A stretch of DNA of 54,426 bases from Triparma columacea (Eukaryota; Sar; Bolidophyceae; Parmales; Triparmaceae): positions 4,721 through 59,146 of the forward strand of contig BRYA01000290.1 in the NCBI GenBank assembly GCA_030267965.1, read 5' to 3'. A program made the position numbers and the translations under genes. Positions 30,305 to 39,215 of the stretch are shown in pieces; the first letter of the stretch is position 1; each line of letters opens with the position of its first letter. Under the pieces are notes generated by a model. That model saw nothing but the letters and a program-made list of their open reading frames with translations, was not told the DNA's origin and did not search any database.

Positions 30305-31744
30305 TTAATTGTGGATGTTTGCAAGATGCATCTTGAGATTGCCTTTTTGCTTCGTTTTGTAGTCGCAGTCCTCACAGTGGTGCCAGGTCACATTTTCATT
30401 GTGGATGAATGTGCGATGCTTCTTGAGGTCGCCTTTTCGCTTCGCTTTGTAGTCGCAGTCCTCACAGTGGTGCCAGGTCACGTTTTCATTGTGGATGAAT
30501 GTGCGATGCTGCTTGAGTTGGCTTTTATTCTTCGCTTTATAGTCGCAGTCTTCACAGTGGTGCCAGGTCACGTTTTTATTGTGGATGAATGCGCGATGCT
30601 TCTTGAGGTTGCTTTTTTCCTTCGCTTTGTAGTCGCAGTCTTCACAGTGATGCCAGGTGACGTTTTCATTGTGGATTAATGCACGATGCTGCTTGAGCAA
30701 GGTTTTTCGCTTCGCTTTGTAGTCGCAGTCCTCACAGTGGTGCCAGGTCACGTTTTTGTTGTGTATATCTGCGCGATGCATCTTGAGATTGCCTTTTAGC
30801 TTCGCTTTGTAGTCGCAGTCCTCACAGTGGTGCCAGGTCACATTTTCATTGTGGATGAATGTGCGATGCTGCTTGAGTTGGCTTTTATTCTTCGCTTTAT
30901 AGTCGCAGTCCTCACAGTGGTGCCAGGTCACGTTTTCGTTGTGGATGAATGCGCGATGCATCTTGAGGTCGCTTTTTTTCTTCGCTTTGTAGTTGCAGTC
31001 CTCGCAGTGGTGCCAGGTCACGCTTTCGTTGTGGATGAATGTGCGATGCTGCTTGAGTTGGCTTTTATTCTTCGCTTTATAGTCGCAGTCTTCACAGTGG
31101 TGCCAGGTCACGTTTTCGTTGTGGATGAATGCACGATGCTGCTTGAGGCAACGTTTCCAGTTTGTCCTGTAGCTGCATCCAGGTTCACTACAAACGAACT
31201 TCTTCCCATCCTTCATACTACCCACAGCTTGCTCTTCGACTTCTGCCTCTTCGTCACTATCCTCATCAATTGAGACTAGATCCTCGTCCTCCTCCTCGTC
31301 CTCGTCGTCGTCGTCCTCCTCCTCCTCCCCATCTCCTCCCTCTTCCTCTTCGCTGTCGTCGCTGTTAGAGTCGATCGAACACAAATCCACTTTCTCCTCT
31401 TCACTACCCTCCTCCTCCTCTTCACCACTCTCCTCCTCCTTACACACCCCACAAAGCAATGAGCCTTCCGCCTCTTCCTCCTTTTCTTTCTCATCCTCCT
31501 CCTCTTCCTCTTCATCACTGTACAAGCACACGAACTCCCCAACCCCCCCTCTCCCCCATTCCTCAAAGCTACTCTCACCCCCAACATCCTCCACCTTGCA
31601 ACCAGCTTGATCAACCTCACCATAACCTCTGGGAAGCTCTATTTTCACCCTAATCACCTCTTCGTTCGTTGTCCTCCCTCCTACTTCCCCCAAATCCCCC
31701 ATTACCGCACCCTGAACCTCCCTGCAAATTGCCTTGGGATCCAT
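30305..31744 (-). CDS. C2H2 zinc-finger array protein, ten fingers (copy 2)
   Basis: A single exon of 479 residues from a true ATG. The build is the same as the gene at 14490-15626: conserved start (RVKIELPRGYGEVDQAGCK), a long acidic region, one divergent finger, then nine near-identical 28-residue fingers. Helix contacts (-1,+2,+3,+6) of fingers 2-10 are NSQQ, KSDM, NSQQ, LGNM, RTLQ, ESNK, NSQQ, RGDK and QGNM. Three fingers are identical in their contacts, as expected from recent internal duplication. RGDK also occurs in the paralogue. It probably binds DNA. It lies head to head with NOP2, 187 bases between start codons. The stop is only 12 bases from the end of the monooxygenase gene. Confidence 0.88.
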   Translation of the reverse strand: MDPKAICREVQGAVMGDLGEVGGRTTNEEVIRVKIELPRGYGEVDQAGCKVEDVGGESSFEEWGRGGVGEFVCLYSDEEEEEEDEKEKEEEAEGSLLCGVCKEEESGEEEEEGSEEEKVDLCSIDSNSDDSEEEEGGDGEEEEDDDDEDEEEDEDLVSIDEDSDEEAEVEEQAVGSMKDGKKFVCSEPGCSYRTNWKRCLKQHRAFIHNENVTWHHCEDCDYKAKNKSQLKQHRTFIHNESVTWHHCEDCNYKAKKKSDLKMHRAFIHNENVTWHHCEDCDYKAKNKSQLKQHRTFIHNENVTWHHCEDCDYKAKLKGNLKMHRADIHNKNVTWHHCEDCDYKAKRKTLLKQHRALIHNENVTWHHCEDCDYKAKEKSNLKKHRAFIHNKNVTWHHCEDCDYKAKNKSQLKQHRTFIHNENVTWHHCEDCDYKAKRKGDLKKHRTFIHNENVTWHHCEDCDYKTKQKGNLKMHLANIHN

Positions 31745-31931
31745 GGTGAGATCTCAGGGTGTTAGGGACAAGCCTTGTAGATCCAAAATGAGCAGGATCG
31801 GTAGAAAATCCAGGGAAACCGTTACTAAAATGCGGCAGAGAGAACCGCAAATATCAAAATTACGGGATTTGTACCCTCTATTAAAACCAACTTCTTTCAC
31901 GAAGGAAAGTTTTAGGCAAATCCTAAAAAAT

Positions 31932-34240
31932 ATGGCCAAAAAACGCACAGGAACAAAAGTTGCGAAAGGATCAGCCGCTTCTAAGAGCGCTAAAGTCACA
32001 AAAGAGGCCATTAAAGCAACAAAGAAGGCGCCACGTTACGAAGATGAAGAAAGTCTACAAAGTGAATCGGATGGAGCTCGCGCTGATTCTGATGATGAGC
32101 CAGACAGTGAAGATGATGACCACAATAAATCATTCACAGACGATAACAAAAACTGGCTTAAAATTAAGGGAACAAAAACATCGCATCAAAGCGACGAGGA
32201 AGATGAAGAAGATGATGAAGAGGTGAGACTCCCGACTGGTCACCCTGCAAGGTATTGCCAAAACCCCGCAAATATGACAAATAGGCATACCAATGCGTAC
32301 AAGAAAACAACTCACACCGACTAACACATCTTCATACGATATACACCAACATCAGATGGACGAGATTGAAAGGCAGGCCATGCAAATTGACGCTGAGAAG
32401 GAGCTTGAGGCAAAGGAGGCAGAGGAGGAGGTGAGAATTTCTAGTGGAAGGCCTCTTCCCCCTTCCACCACCCTAACCCCTCCCATCCTACCCCTCGCGC
32501 CCTACTTTCCCTCAGCTCCAACGAGAGAGGTCTGACAAGAACTCCAAGTTCCACCTCCCCACAGCAGAGGAGCTCGCCCTCGACGAGGACCGCGTTGTCC
32601 CCCCCTCCGAGCTCCGCGATCGCATCGAGTCCATAATCTCCGTCCTCTCCAACTTCAAGTTCGACCGGGAGGAGGGTCGTTCCCGTTCCGACTACACCAC
32701 CCAGCTCGAGGCGGACCTATCCGACTACTTTGGCTACCTCCCAGAGCTTATCGCCCTTTTCCTGAAAATGTTCGGACCGAAGGAGGCGCTGGAGTTCCTT
32801 GACGCGAGCGACAAGCCGAGGCCCCTAGTGATACGCACCAACACCCTCAAGGCCAGGAGGAAGGACCTGGCACAGGCTCTCATCAAGAGGGGGATCAACC
32901 TTGACCCACTTTCCAATTGGAGCAAGGTGAGGAGAAGACAACCGTCCGAAATGAATAGCGAAACGTGGACAGGAAAGGGGGGTCTCGGTGGTTTGTTTCG
33001 ACGCTTGACTTAGCCTCCCACCCTCCCTACAAACCTAACCATACCTCTTCCCCCCCCACCCCCTCCTTAGGTCGGTTTGAAGATCTACGAGTCCACCGTC
33101 CCCGTCGGTGCCACCCCCGAGTACCTCGCCGGTCACTACATGCTCCAATCCGCCGCCTCAATGTGTCCCGTAATGTCTCTCTCCCCCCTCCCCGGCGAGC
33201 GCGTCCTAGACATGTCAGCAGCTCCGGGAGGGAAGACTACGTACATCGCACAGCTTATGAAGAACCAGGGGGTCATTGTTGCGAACGACCTTAAAGCGGA
33301 AAGACAGAAGGCTACGGTTGCGAACCTCCACAGACTTGGGGTCAGGAACGTTATCGCGGTTTGCAACGACGGGACGAAGTACCCGAAGGTCATGGGGAAC
33401 TTCGACAGAGTACTACTAGACGCACCGTGCAGCGGGCTAGGTGTTATCAGCAGGGACCAGTCTATAAAAGTACAGAGGACTGTACAGGACATTGAGAGGA
33501 CAGCACATTTACAGAAGAAACTACTGCTAGCAGCTGTGGATGCAGTCAACCCGAAGTCTAAGACTGGGGGTTATATCGTCTACAGCACATGCAGTGTATC
33601 AGTACAGGAGAACGAGCAGGTTGTTCAATACATGCTTGGTAAACGTGACGTAAAACTCGTAGACGCAGGGTTACCGTTTGGGAATGAGGGGTACACGAGA
33701 TATCAGGAGAGGAGGTTTCACCCGAGCTTGAAAATGACGAGGAGGTTTTATCCGCATGTTCATAATATGGACGGGTTTTATGTGGCCAAGTTTAAGAAAA
33801 TTAGTAACAGGAAATTGGAGGATACTGATAAGGAAGTGGAGGGGGGGGGAGGAGGGAAGAAGGGGGAGAAGGGTAGGGTCGAGGAGGAGGAGGAGGTGGT
33901 GGTTGAGGGGGAGGGAGGGGAGAGTGAGGAGGGTGATTTTGGTGACGCTGAACTCGTAATTGATGACGACGACTTTGACGATGAGGATGAGCAGTCGGAG
34001 TCGGAGGAGGAAGGCTTAACATCTGAGCAGAAGAAACTTCGTGCAAAGTACATGACAGGGAAGGTTCTACCATCTGACGATGAAAGCGTAGACTCGGATA
34101 CTGTCGAGGGGGAAGGGAAGACTAAATCTAAACAGAAGGCGGGGAAGAAAAGACCGCCTGAGGAGGAGAGGAAGGATGAGGGAGGGAAGAAGAAAAAAGG
34201 GAAGAAAGGGAAGAAAGGGAAAGGGGGGAACAAGAGATGA
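31932..34240 (+). CDS. NOP2: NOP2/NSUN1-type rRNA (cytosine-C5) methyltransferase
   Basis: Exons 31932-32222, 32356-32430, 32516-32926 and 33071-34240 (all phase 0) give 648 residues. A basic then acidic N-terminus (nucleolar type) leads to a PUA-like region ([21 protein letters not shown]). The Rossmann methyltransferase follows with the SAM-binding [34 protein letters not shown] (motif IV Cys) and [12 protein letters not shown] (motif VI catalytic Cys). [26 protein letters not shown] is the NOP2-specific end of the domain. A long Lys/Glu-rich tail ends in [15 protein letters not shown]2 makes m5C in the large-subunit rRNA and is needed for 60S assembly in the nucleolus. An assembly gap begins 23 bases after the stop. 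Confidence 0.95.
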
Positions 34241-34262
34241 ATAGGCTAGGGGAGGGGGGGGG

Positions 34263-34296
34263 NNNNNNNNNNNNNNNNNNNNNNNNNNNNNNNNNN
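34263..34296. other. Assembly gap (34 N)
   Basis: Undetermined bases directly after a G run in the 3' flank of NOP2. No coding sequence is interrupted. Confidence 0.99.
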
Positions 34297-34433
34297 ACAA
34301 CGATCGGGGTTTATAAAAAGAGAGAATTATGAATCTAATGGAGCGTATTGTATTTTGTTTTCATGCAATGCTTGAATTCCCTAAACATATCCCCACGTCT
34401 TCCAAACCCCTCCCCACCCTCCCTCGCTCCTGT

Positions 34434-34436
<3 letters not shown>

Positions 34437-34470
<34 letters not shown>
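34437..34470. repeat. CT microsatellite, 3' flanks of NOP2 and the next gene
   Basis: About 17 CT units followed by TTTC units, between two convergent genes, 33 bases from the stop of the minus-strand gene. Confidence 0.95.
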
Positions 34471-34483
<13 letters not shown>

Positions 34484-34503
34484 CTCCCGCATCTTCCTCT
34501 CTC

Positions 34504-34962
34504 TCAAACCTCGTTAACCTTCTGTCTCATATAAGCCACAAGTTCCCTCTCAGATTCGCTCAATCCCCAGACAGGTTCCCCCTTATACTCCAGCTTGTTC
34601 ATAATCTCAGTAACGGCCGGTGCCGTAACTATCTTCTTCAACGTAGCCTTAAGTTCAATAACCTTATTACTAACACCCTTCCCCTCCTGTAGTATAAGTC
34701 CTTCAGTTTTCTCCACCTCCCCCACGACTCTCTCCAGCTCCATAACGTCCCCGGCGTGCGCGACGGCGCCGGCACGCTGGGAGGTGGAACCTTGGAGAAT
34801 ACGAGCACCACCGGAACCGTAGAATCCACCTTGACCCTCGGAGGCGTGACCACCGGAATAGGTTATGTTGGAGTAGGTACGGGGGAGAGTATGAGGGAGA
34901 GGACGGGGAAGGGTTAGGGGGAGGGTACGACGGATTAGGAGACTGGTGATTTGTCTTGACAT
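34504..34962 (-). CDS. Small protein, probably mitochondrial, function unknown
   Basis: A single exon of 152 residues. The N-terminus (MSRQITSLLIRRTLPLTLPRPLPHTL) is rich in Arg, Leu and Ser without acidic residues, typical of a mitochondrial presequence. A glycine-rich stretch (SGGHASEGQGGFYGSGGAR) and a charged helical half (ELERVVGEVEKTEGLIL, NKVIELKATLKKIV) follow. The glycine-rich part faintly recalls the region before the inhibitory helix of ATPase inhibitor IF1, but the helix does not match and I would not assign it. A longer open frame to 35184 has no convincing coding character. Confidence 0.5.
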   Translation of the reverse strand: MSRQITSLLIRRTLPLTLPRPLPHTLPRTYSNITYSGGHASEGQGGFYGSGGARILQGSTSQRAGAVAHAGDVMELERVVGEVEKTEGLILQEGKGVSNKVIELKATLKKIVTAPAVTEIMNKLEYKGEPVWGLSESERELVAYMRQKVNEV

Positions 34963-35402
34963 GATGGTTTTGTAGTGTTGTATGTGGGTTTGTGGGAGGT
35001 TGTTTGTGGGAGATTGTTTAGTGTTGCAGGTCTGTGGGATAGGGATATGGGGGATGTGAGATAGGGATACGTGGATATGTGTATTTGAGGAGTGAATTTG
35101 AGGAGTGAGAATATGACACCAAGTCGAAGGTGGAGATGAAGACCTCACTAAATCCTTCTTAAGTACGCTTTTGAGATACAGCACATGTTTTGTGACTATA
35201 TGTAGGATATAGAAACACTAGGGTATACTTTTTACAGTCAATACGCGAATAACAAGGAAATAACAAACCTTTAAAAAGTGAAGAGCCTCCTTCTCCAATC
35301 CCGAACTTTGGCCAATTCTTCTTCTCCCTCTTTCCTTTCACATTGCATATTACACTCATTTTATCCCACCTGCTACTTTATCTCCCCTAAAACCTCCAAC
35401 AA
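34963..35402. promoter_or_regulatory. Divergent intergenic region (440 bases)
   Basis: Between outward-facing genes. It holds short imperfect repeats (GGAGGTTGTTTGTGGGAGAT near 34990; two GAGTGA-type units near 35095) and no gene I can support. Confidence 0.4.
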
Positions 35403-36197
35403 ATGTCGTTCGCTAACTTTGACGCCACCCGCATGCCTAAAAAATCAACACCTCCTCAGTCCTCCTCCACTTCACAGCCCTCCTCCTCCTCCAATATTAC
35501 GGCTGCGTCCTCGACGATGCCCTCTGTCGGTCCCTCCAAATCCAGTGGAGGTGGCGGTACCGTCGAAATCAACCAAATATCAGACGCCATCCTACAATAC
35601 TCCTCAAATGTTGACATTCTTGCCATGCTTGCCTCCGGGCCCACCACCCCAGAGACTACTACGCAGTACAACGTCCAGGTCGACGTTACCTCACAGCTCC
35701 ACTCCCGCGTCCAGAGGCACATCTCCAGCGCTTCGTCAAGGCTTACATCTGGAGACCTCCCTAGGACTGAGTCTGCGAGGTTGAGAACGACTGTGGTCAA
35801 GCTTGAGAAGGACTTCAAGAAGATCGAGCAGAGGGCTCTCAAGGCTCGTGAGGAGTTCAACCGAAAGAGGTCTGCCTCCTCCGGTCCCGGGCCTGGGGGC
35901 TCTCGGGAGGATGAAGGTGGCATAGATCTAAACAACATACAATTCCAAAAAGTACAAACGCACGACCTCGTACAGTCGTCAATAATCCAGGAGCGCGACG
36001 TCGAGATCCGGAAGATAAACAAGGAGATGGCGACAGTTAACGAAATCTTCAAGGACCTGGCGGGGATCGTTAACGAACAGCAAGAGGAAATTGATAATAT
36101 AGAAACACTCATGGAGAACAGCAATGCACACGCGAGGGCGGGACTTGAACAGGTTAGACAGGCGAATGAATACCAGTCAGGTTGCTCGGTCATGTGA
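35403..36197 (+). CDS. Qa-SNARE (syntaxin 7/Pep12-like) ending in a CaaX box
   Basis: A single exon of 264 residues. A Ser/Thr/Pro-rich start is followed by a helical N-terminal domain and a SNARE motif (about residues 190-250: LVQSSIIQERDVEIRKINKE, then VNEIFKDLAGIVNEQQEEID). The central glutamine, in the IVNEQQEEID segment, marks a Q-SNARE. The family normally ends in a transmembrane anchor; here the frame stops at QSGCSVM, a farnesylation-type CaaX sequence, with CSVM as the last four residues. It would therefore be lipid-anchored like Ykt6, acting in endosomal or vacuolar fusion by family. No TM-encoding exon is visible before the next gene starts 88 bases downstream. Confidence 0.85.
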   Translation: MSFANFDATRMPKKSTPPQSSSTSQPSSSSNITAASSTMPSVGPSKSSGGGGTVEINQISDAILQYSSNVDILAMLASGPTTPETTTQYNVQVDVTSQLHSRVQRHISSASSRLTSGDLPRTESARLRTTVVKLEKDFKKIEQRALKAREEFNRKRSASSGPGPGGSREDEGGIDLNNIQFQKVQTHDLVQSSIIQERDVEIRKINKEMATVNEIFKDLAGIVNEQQEEIDNIETLMENSNAHARAGLEQVRQANEYQSGCSVM

Positions 36198-36285
36198 AGG
36201 GGGCTAATATAATCTTTGTTGTACACACTTAAACACACCACTTTTCCTTCTTGGGACTGAGAGACTGAGTGGGCCCATTTTGACC

Positions 36286-36967
36286 ATGCTAACCTCATTA
36301 TTCACACGAATCTCCCCCCTCTCAATCGCCTCGCGCGTCTCAAATAGTGTATTTATTTCCGTATTCCCTGGCCCACGGTGAGTTCTCGGGTCCCTGGAGG
36401 AAACACAATACCTGGAGCTGGGACGCTGGAGCGGAGGATAAGCTTGAAATTGGACCCCCTAAGTGTACCTGCTGTACTAATCAGAGTTAATCTAACACAT
36501 GTATCACTAATAATCACGTTCCCCCCTCTTTATACCCCCAACTCCCCCCAATAATCCCCCAGGTCATTCGCGACGAAGGGAAAGACGAAGAAGGCGGTTT
36601 TAAAGCGGTTCAAGGTTATGAGCGGGGGGAGATTGAAGGCCTGGAAGGAGGGAGCTAGACATAATACTGGGTACAAGTCGAGGAAGAGGAAGAATGGACT
36701 CGCAAAGGTGAGAACAAATTACAATGAAAGGGAGGAGCCTTTGGACTGTGAACCGGGTTGATGACTCTACATCTTTAACAACGAGAGACTCTATGCAAGG
36801 CCTGAATATCTGAGAGAACGCCTCAACCGTCGGATGATGCATCCAACCTCCCCCCACCCCCGCGCGCGCTGATAACTGACACACCTCCTCTCCCCCCTCT
36901 TCAGAGCACTGGTATTACGGAGGGTAAAATAGAGAAGAATATAAAGAAGATGCTCGGTCTCAAATAA
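36286..36967 (+). CDS. MRPL35: Mitochondrial ribosomal protein bL35
   Basis: Three small exons, 36286-36377, 36563-36707 and 36905-36967, in phase (CG plus G; then phase 0), give 99 residues. The first exon encodes a mitochondrial leader (MLTSLFTRISPLSIASRVS). The mature part is the bL35 signature: KGKTKKAVLKRFKVMSGG, RLKAWKEGARHNTGYKSRKR, then IEKNIKKMLGLK at the end. It sits in the large subunit of the organellar ribosome. A plastid destination is less likely because no signal peptide is present. No exon is longer than 145 bases, so the gene is easily missed. Confidence 0.9.
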
Positions 36968-37029
36968 GTAATCCAAGATCCCGTTCTTACAACAACAAAA
37001 ACATCTCTCTGTAATTCTACCCTCCTCCC

Positions 37030-38946
37030 TCATCCTCCTCCCTCATCCCCCTCCCCTAGTCCCTTGACTGTAAATTTCTCCGCCACAAAGTTAGCCTCAG
37101 CTCTCCTCCTCCATTCATAAACGTTCTCAATCCTCCCGTCTACACCCCTCTTGTCAGCTTTCGCTTTCTTCTTCCCAATCGAAACCAGGTCAACCCTAAC
37201 CGCAGGTAGCATGACACCGCTGTCAATACACCTGCTTTTCGTCTCCCTAATATAGCTGTCAATAGCTGCGTTCTTAGGAAGTGCCGATTGTGGTGGTAAC
37301 GCGTGTGTCCACATTTTCATTTGACTGTGGCAAGTACCATCCCCAACCTTCCTCTTCGGGTTAACGACGTTAGCAAGGACCTCACGACGAGAAGTCTCCT
37401 TGTTCTCCTCGTGGCACTCTGAGCAGACACTTTTAGAGGCCATGTAGAACGGGGCTGGTAGGAACATTTCAGATGGACTTGGAGCCGGGAGGTACTTCAA
37501 TTCGTCGGAATCCGCTCCGCAGCAGCAGCATATGACGTGGTCCAACATGGACCTCGGAGGTACTTGCATTCTAATGTTCGGCTGCAAGGCCTTGAGGAAC
37601 CTGTTGCGGAGCGTTTCGGAGGGGAAGAACAGGTGCGCGCAGCCCCTGCTGTTTCCGACTTTGCAGCCGTACTTCGCGAATTTGTGTGGAATGATCGTGA
37701 CGTTCGTCTCAAGCTTAAGAGAGTCGATTCCAAAAAGTTTCCCCCCCACCCACCAGTCGTACATAGTCTTCCCCGTGTTGCTCCTGAATTTCCTCTTCTC
37801 AGTTTCCATTCCCTTGAGCATGCCGTTCTTCCATACCACCCAGCACCACCTCAACTCCCCCTTCCATAGGACCTCGCACCTGCACCTGTATGTCTTGTGG
37901 ACGCCGTTTCCTCGAGCCCTCTTTTGCACCTTCTTGGCTATGCGTTTGGCCTTCGTTACGATGCCAAGGTTTATCTTAGGCTTCCCGAAGATGTTCTTGA
38001 GGAATTCCGGCGGGGAAGACTTCCCCTCTTTTGCGTTCTTTGGTGACTTGCCCGATTTCTCAGGGGCTGCTTTCTCTCTCTTGGCCTTTGCTTCTTTTTC
38101 CTCAAGTGCCTTCTGCTTGTCCAGGTATTTCTTCTTTTTCCTCAGCCTCCTGACGGCCTCTTCCTCACTGAGCTCTTTCCCCCCACCCGCCTTTCCTAAC
38201 ACTGTTACAACACTGCTCTCCTCCTCCACAATTGATTCCCTCCTCCTCTGCTCCTCGTCTTCGTGCTTATGCTCGACGACGTCCCTCGCGTGCCCCTCCA
38301 AGGTTCTAAGCTTATCCTTTATGTAAAGGCTAGACACCTTCCTATTCAAGTCCAAGCTAACCATTGTGTCAACTGCCAAATCTGAAGCTGTTTTATCAGT
38401 AGAGGGTTGGACGGACATGAGCGGCTGGGCGTCTACAATCGAGGACGTGATTTCTTGCGATTGCTGCTCGAGGGAGGCAGTGTAGTCGAGTGAAACTTGG
38501 GATTCAGACTCTGCGAGAGTGTGGGAGGGTTCCACCACCACCTCTGAGATAGACGCAGGGACAGACTCTGAATTGGATTCTACGCCAGATAAGGATGCCG
38601 ATGCGGAAGCAGGTGCAGATCCAGACGCAACCGTGGATCTTGCTTCAGTCGCAGTTGTAGATGCTAGTGAGGACTCTTCTTGAGATGTGTACGATGAGCC
38701 CTCAGACCCCTCGCCCTCCTCCTCCCCCTCCTCCTCCCCCTCGGACCCTTCGCCTTCCTCCTCCTCTTCAGCACTCCCAGACAGGGCGCTGCTTTCCTCA
38801 CCCCCCTCATCCTCGTCCTCTTCTGAGCCATCCTCAGAGCTTTCCTCAGACCACTCCTCCTCGCCCTGATCTTCCTCTCCGTCACTCCTCTCAACATAAG
38901 AATCCGTCTCCGGACCAATATTGCTCATTTCACTTGACTCTGACAT
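37030..38946 (-). CDS. Acidic protein with PH-like domain and cysteine-rich zinc-binding region
   Basis: A single exon of 638 residues from ATG at 38946 (the frame extends a few codons upstream without ATG). The first 120 residues are Glu/Ser-rich, then Ser/Thr-rich. A basic coiled-coil-like segment (RRLRKKKKYLDKQKALEEKE) follows near residue 275. Around residues 355-460 strands and a final helix (CRCEVLWKGELRWCWVVWKN, then LFFPSETLRNRFLKAL) fit a pleckstrin-homology-like fold. After it come a C-C-C-C-x-A-D region and a later CSECHEEN, together able to bind zinc in a FYVE- or RING-like manner; the spacing does not fit a standard class. Membrane or signalling role is a guess. Convergent with bL35 (62 bases). 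Confidence 0.6.
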   Translation of the reverse strand: MSESSEMSNIGPETDSYVERSDGEEDQGEEEWSEESSEDGSEEDEDEGGEESSALSGSAEEEEEGEGSEGEEEGEEEGEGSEGSSYTSQEESSLASTTATEARSTVASGSAPASASASLSGVESNSESVPASISEVVVEPSHTLAESESQVSLDYTASLEQQSQEITSSIVDAQPLMSVQPSTDKTASDLAVDTMVSLDLNRKVSSLYIKDKLRTLEGHARDVVEHKHEDEEQRRRESIVEEESSVVTVLGKAGGGKELSEEEAVRRLRKKKKYLDKQKALEEKEAKAKREKAAPEKSGKSPKNAKEGKSSPPEFLKNIFGKPKINLGIVTKAKRIAKKVQKRARGNGVHKTYRCRCEVLWKGELRWCWVVWKNGMLKGMETEKRKFRSNTGKTMYDWWVGGKLFGIDSLKLETNVTIIPHKFAKYGCKVGNSRGCAHLFFPSETLRNRFLKALQPNIRMQVPPRSMLDHVICCCCGADSDELKYLPAPSPSEMFLPAPFYMASKSVCSECHEENKETSRREVLANVVNPKRKVGDGTCHSQMKMWTHALPPQSALPKNAAIDSYIRETKSRCIDSGVMLPAVRVDLVSIGKKKAKADKRGVDGRIENVYEWRRRAEANFVAEKFTVKGLGEGDEGGG

Positions 38947-39215
38947 GGGTTTCCTTGAAAGCACTCCCTAACGGTAAAACCAGGTTCTTATGGGAAAGAT
39001 TCTTGGGCGTGATTCGCCGGTGTTGGGGTTAACCTTTGGGTTAAATACGAGTACGTTGCCGCCGTGCCAGATCAATTTCACGTCGATGAAGCAAATGTGG
39101 CAAAATCCAAGGCGATTTAGCCTCTGCTCTTTCTCCCCAAAGTCTTAGCCTCAAAATCCCAAATATTTCTTTCATCTTTGACTCAACAAAGCGTGCCATT
39201 ATATCTACCTGACAA

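Noticed and set aside
33136..34233. Minus-strand open frames across NOP2
   Set aside because: Shadows of the strongly conserved methyltransferase and its Lys/Glu-rich tail.
35456..36298. Open frame of 280 codons on -
   Set aside because: Complement of the SNARE gene, which has clear family motifs on +.
37532..38326. Open frame of 264 codons on +
   Set aside because: A shadow of the acidic minus-strand gene; Ser/Leu/Phe-rich composition comes from the complement of Glu/Lys codons.
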